The notes beneath the pieces were generated by a model. It was not told where the DNA came from. It ran no database searches and was given only the letters and a program-made list of their open reading frames with translations. A stretch of 64,000 nt of DNA. Source: Phorcus lineatus. Lineage: Eukaryota > Mollusca > Gastropoda > Trochida > Trochidae. Shown here piece by piece: positions 61,841 through 64,000 of this stretch. The stretch spans positions 34,941,082 through 35,005,081 of the forward strand of contig OV121090.1 of assembly GCA_921293015.1 (NCBI GenBank). Direction: 5' to 3'. Position 1 is the first letter of the stretch, and each line of letters starts with the position of its first letter. Both the position numbers and the translations under genes were made by a program.

Positions 61841-63654
61841 TTGTCGGGAGAGCTACATACTTTAATCAGCTATTGCCTTAGTGCAGAAAGATGACAGGTG
61901 AAAGTGACAACAAAAACGTATTGACATAAGTTCAAACAGATATAAATGAATCTATTTTTTTGGAGGTTTCAAGATATTTTTCAACATAAAACATGAATTT
62001 GTATATTGGTACATGTAAAACTTAATGTATATAAGCATTAACTGGATATGATTACGTTTTGAAAATAATTTCAAAATATCTTATTCAGATTGTTTTTAAG
62101 CTTAAGATATATTAAGTTCTTGAATTCTTTATTCTTAAAGAAAGTCCTCTAAATACGAACATTTTTTTAATGTGAAAAATTTTCATCTTGTACAAAAACT
62201 TCTAATTTTTAAGATACTTTCTGTTTTAATTAAAGTGTTTAACATTTTGCTGACATTGCAGATCATCAGATGAGAATTTTTGCCAACAAGCTTTTTTTAA
62301 CATGCTAATGCACATATATATATGTCTTTTTGCATCAGGATCCATGTCAGGGGCCAATCCGGACAGGTGTATAGGTTTTGTATGAATAATCAATAGGAAT
62401 TATGTTTTGTGTATTATGGAATTTGTCTCTGAGTAATGTGTGCATTGTCTGTTTTTGAGAAAAAAAGCATTATCGCTGTATTACATATGACATTAACTTT
62501 TTCTGGTATGAGCATGTCAACAAAAAAAGAGTTTCTGACTTATTTTTAAAATTCCTGATAGAAGAAGAAAAACCAAGGTCATTTTCTTTTACTTATTTTG
62601 AATCTGGCACTCTCTGATGGTAAACAAGGTCCTAACCTTCTAAACCTTTTCAACTTTTATCTCCAGAATGAAAAAAGATAAAATAATGGTGGATTTTGTG
62701 ACGCTGATGCAACAAACCTTTTTTCATTTTCTCCAGGACAAAAAGCTCAAGGGACTTCTAAACTATACGTGGCTAATGCTACCAATAAATTGTAGATTTG
62801 TTGACAAATTATTTGTTTTTGAACTTAGGTCATATATTAGTTATTGCCTATCAATTTACATTAAACTATAGAAAGAGTTTGCAATTGTTTTTGATAAAAA
62901 CTTTGATGCAAAATAAATCCTCTTATGTATGAAATGAGAAAGAATATAAACAAAAATTCTTCATCACCTCAAAAACTATAGACAATATTACTGATATGAA
63001 AGATTACATTACTTAACTATATCATTCTAAAGCCACAACGCCTTGTATATATTGATTTTCTTTTCAGATAGCGTTTTTACAATATTTGTGCAAATGTGGG
63101 TATCAAAACCAAAAATAGCAATTTGAAAGTTAAAGGGCTTTGGTCTTAATACGTCAATAGTTATCTTGAAGGAGGAATTGAAATTGAAGAAAAAAATGGT
63201 TTCAAAAGAAGAAAACTCACAAGAGAGTTTTCTAATTTTGTGATAGTAATGAAAGTGCATGTTGTTTGTTGCCGGATATGACAAAGGGGAAGTTGACAGA
63301 TATTGGTTATATTTTCCCATTGACCATGGACATCAAAGCAAGTTTTGTGGCCTCTACCAATCAATTTCAGCAAATTTTTCAATCTGAGAAAAAAAACTGA
63401 ATTTAAGAAAGAAAATCAATGATCTTGTTTATTGAATTGTAAAAGATTAGAGTTAGTTCTTGTTTGTGTCTTTGATTTAACCCATAATGAAGGTATTTCA
63501 AAAAGTTTAATAATTACGTCCTAAAGACAAGAAATCAATATAATATGCATCTGTTGTTGTTAGTTGCTGAGGATTAAGAATTAACAGTAAAAAAACATTA
63601 ACAATAATGTTGTGTTTTTAGAAATGAAAAATGTTATTTTTCAAAAAGATAGGT
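61841..63654. other. no gene seen
   Basis: AT-rich. Frames at 62668-62871 (+) and 63027-63382 (-) have no recognisable domain. Confidence 0.45.
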
Positions 63655-63905
63655 GATAGGTGATATAGGGTTTAACGCCGCTTTCAAGAGTATTTCCCTT
63701 ATATCGCGGCTACTAGTATTATTTCAGGGAGAAAGCCTACAACACCATTGTGGCTATGCATTGCGATGAAACCTGCGAGCATCGGCTGGAACTAGCGAAC
63801 CATGGGTGGTACTGCTCTGAATTCAGAGTAGCATTGCACCCAAACCTGACTGCGTATAGAACAGTTCTCTACTGCAGACAAAGTTGCCGAGCCCCTGGTG
63901 GGATT
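63655..63905 (-). mobile_element. tRNA-derived SINE, family A, head truncated
   Basis: Same body as 40450-40759 in the same orientation. On + it shows TTTAACGCCGCTTTCAAGAG, then ATATCGCGGCTACTAGTATT, then ACACCATTGTGGCT, then AACAGTTCTCTACTGCAGAC. It diverges near 63895 where the tRNA head would begin. The retained CpGs suggest a younger copy than the first. GATAGGT-type short repeats flank its tail. Confidence 0.8.
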
Positions 63906-64000
63906 TTCAAAAAGAGTGAATAATGATAGTATATTTCAGTTCTACACGGCCATGGTAAGAAATCAATAATCAAATTGGCTAACAAGATAGTAATCAACAG

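Overview
This 64 kb window is AT-rich, intron- and repeat-dominated animal DNA. The best guess is a mollusc, probably a gastropod. The reasons are split genes with GT/AG introns, SINEs whose body carries a 'TTTAACGCCGCTTTCAAG' block of a type I associate with gastropods, a C-terminal zinc-binding piece of a non-LTR reverse transcriptase, Tc1, mariner, Harbinger and piggyBac-type DNA transposons, and a protostome-style peptide GPCR. No sequence search was run, so the clade is inferred.

Layout. 1-866: end of a broken Tc1-like transposon. 886-1167: remnant of a non-LTR reverse transcriptase. 1108-6835: tandem array of a 1132-bp unit (five copies and a fragment), which runs straight into a 36-bp minisatellite (6781-7611) that grew from a sequence inside the unit. 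8.4-9.2 kb: GC-richer, promoter-like stretch with a perfect palindromic nuclear-receptor site and two adjoining hairpins. 11.5-12.2 kb: cluster of CRE palindromes beside a 138-bp foldback palindrome. 12-22 kb: mostly featureless, with one unrecognised protein-like exon candidate (14582-14815).

22062-28072: a complete PIF/Harbinger transposon of about 6.0 kb with perfect 38-bp terminal inverted repeats. It has a three-exon DDE transposase on + and a convergent four-exon Myb/SANT-like partner gene on -. The transposase reads intact with all three catalytic acids. The partner gene is out of frame in its first exon, as if an internal piece had been lost.

28933-32247: the only clear host gene, a rhodopsin-family peptide-type GPCR on -. 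All coding sequence except two bases lies in one exon. The start codon is split across a 2.1-kb intron (AT|G), and a 5'-UTR exon with several short upstream ORFs precedes it. A 241-bp TTAA-flanked, piggyBac-like MITE lies just past the stop codon, probably in the 3' UTR, and the Harbinger element sits about 0.86 kb beyond the stop.

32-64 kb: non-coding and repeat-rich. It holds a (CT)n/(TA)n microsatellite, 43-bp, 39-bp and 33-bp tandem arrays, a decayed array of about 430 bp, four SINE copies of at least three kinds, a decayed mariner, and two GC-richer islands. One of these islands could be a first exon (52386-52560, -). No other host gene could be supported. Most short ORFs in the window look like chance readings of AT-rich DNA.
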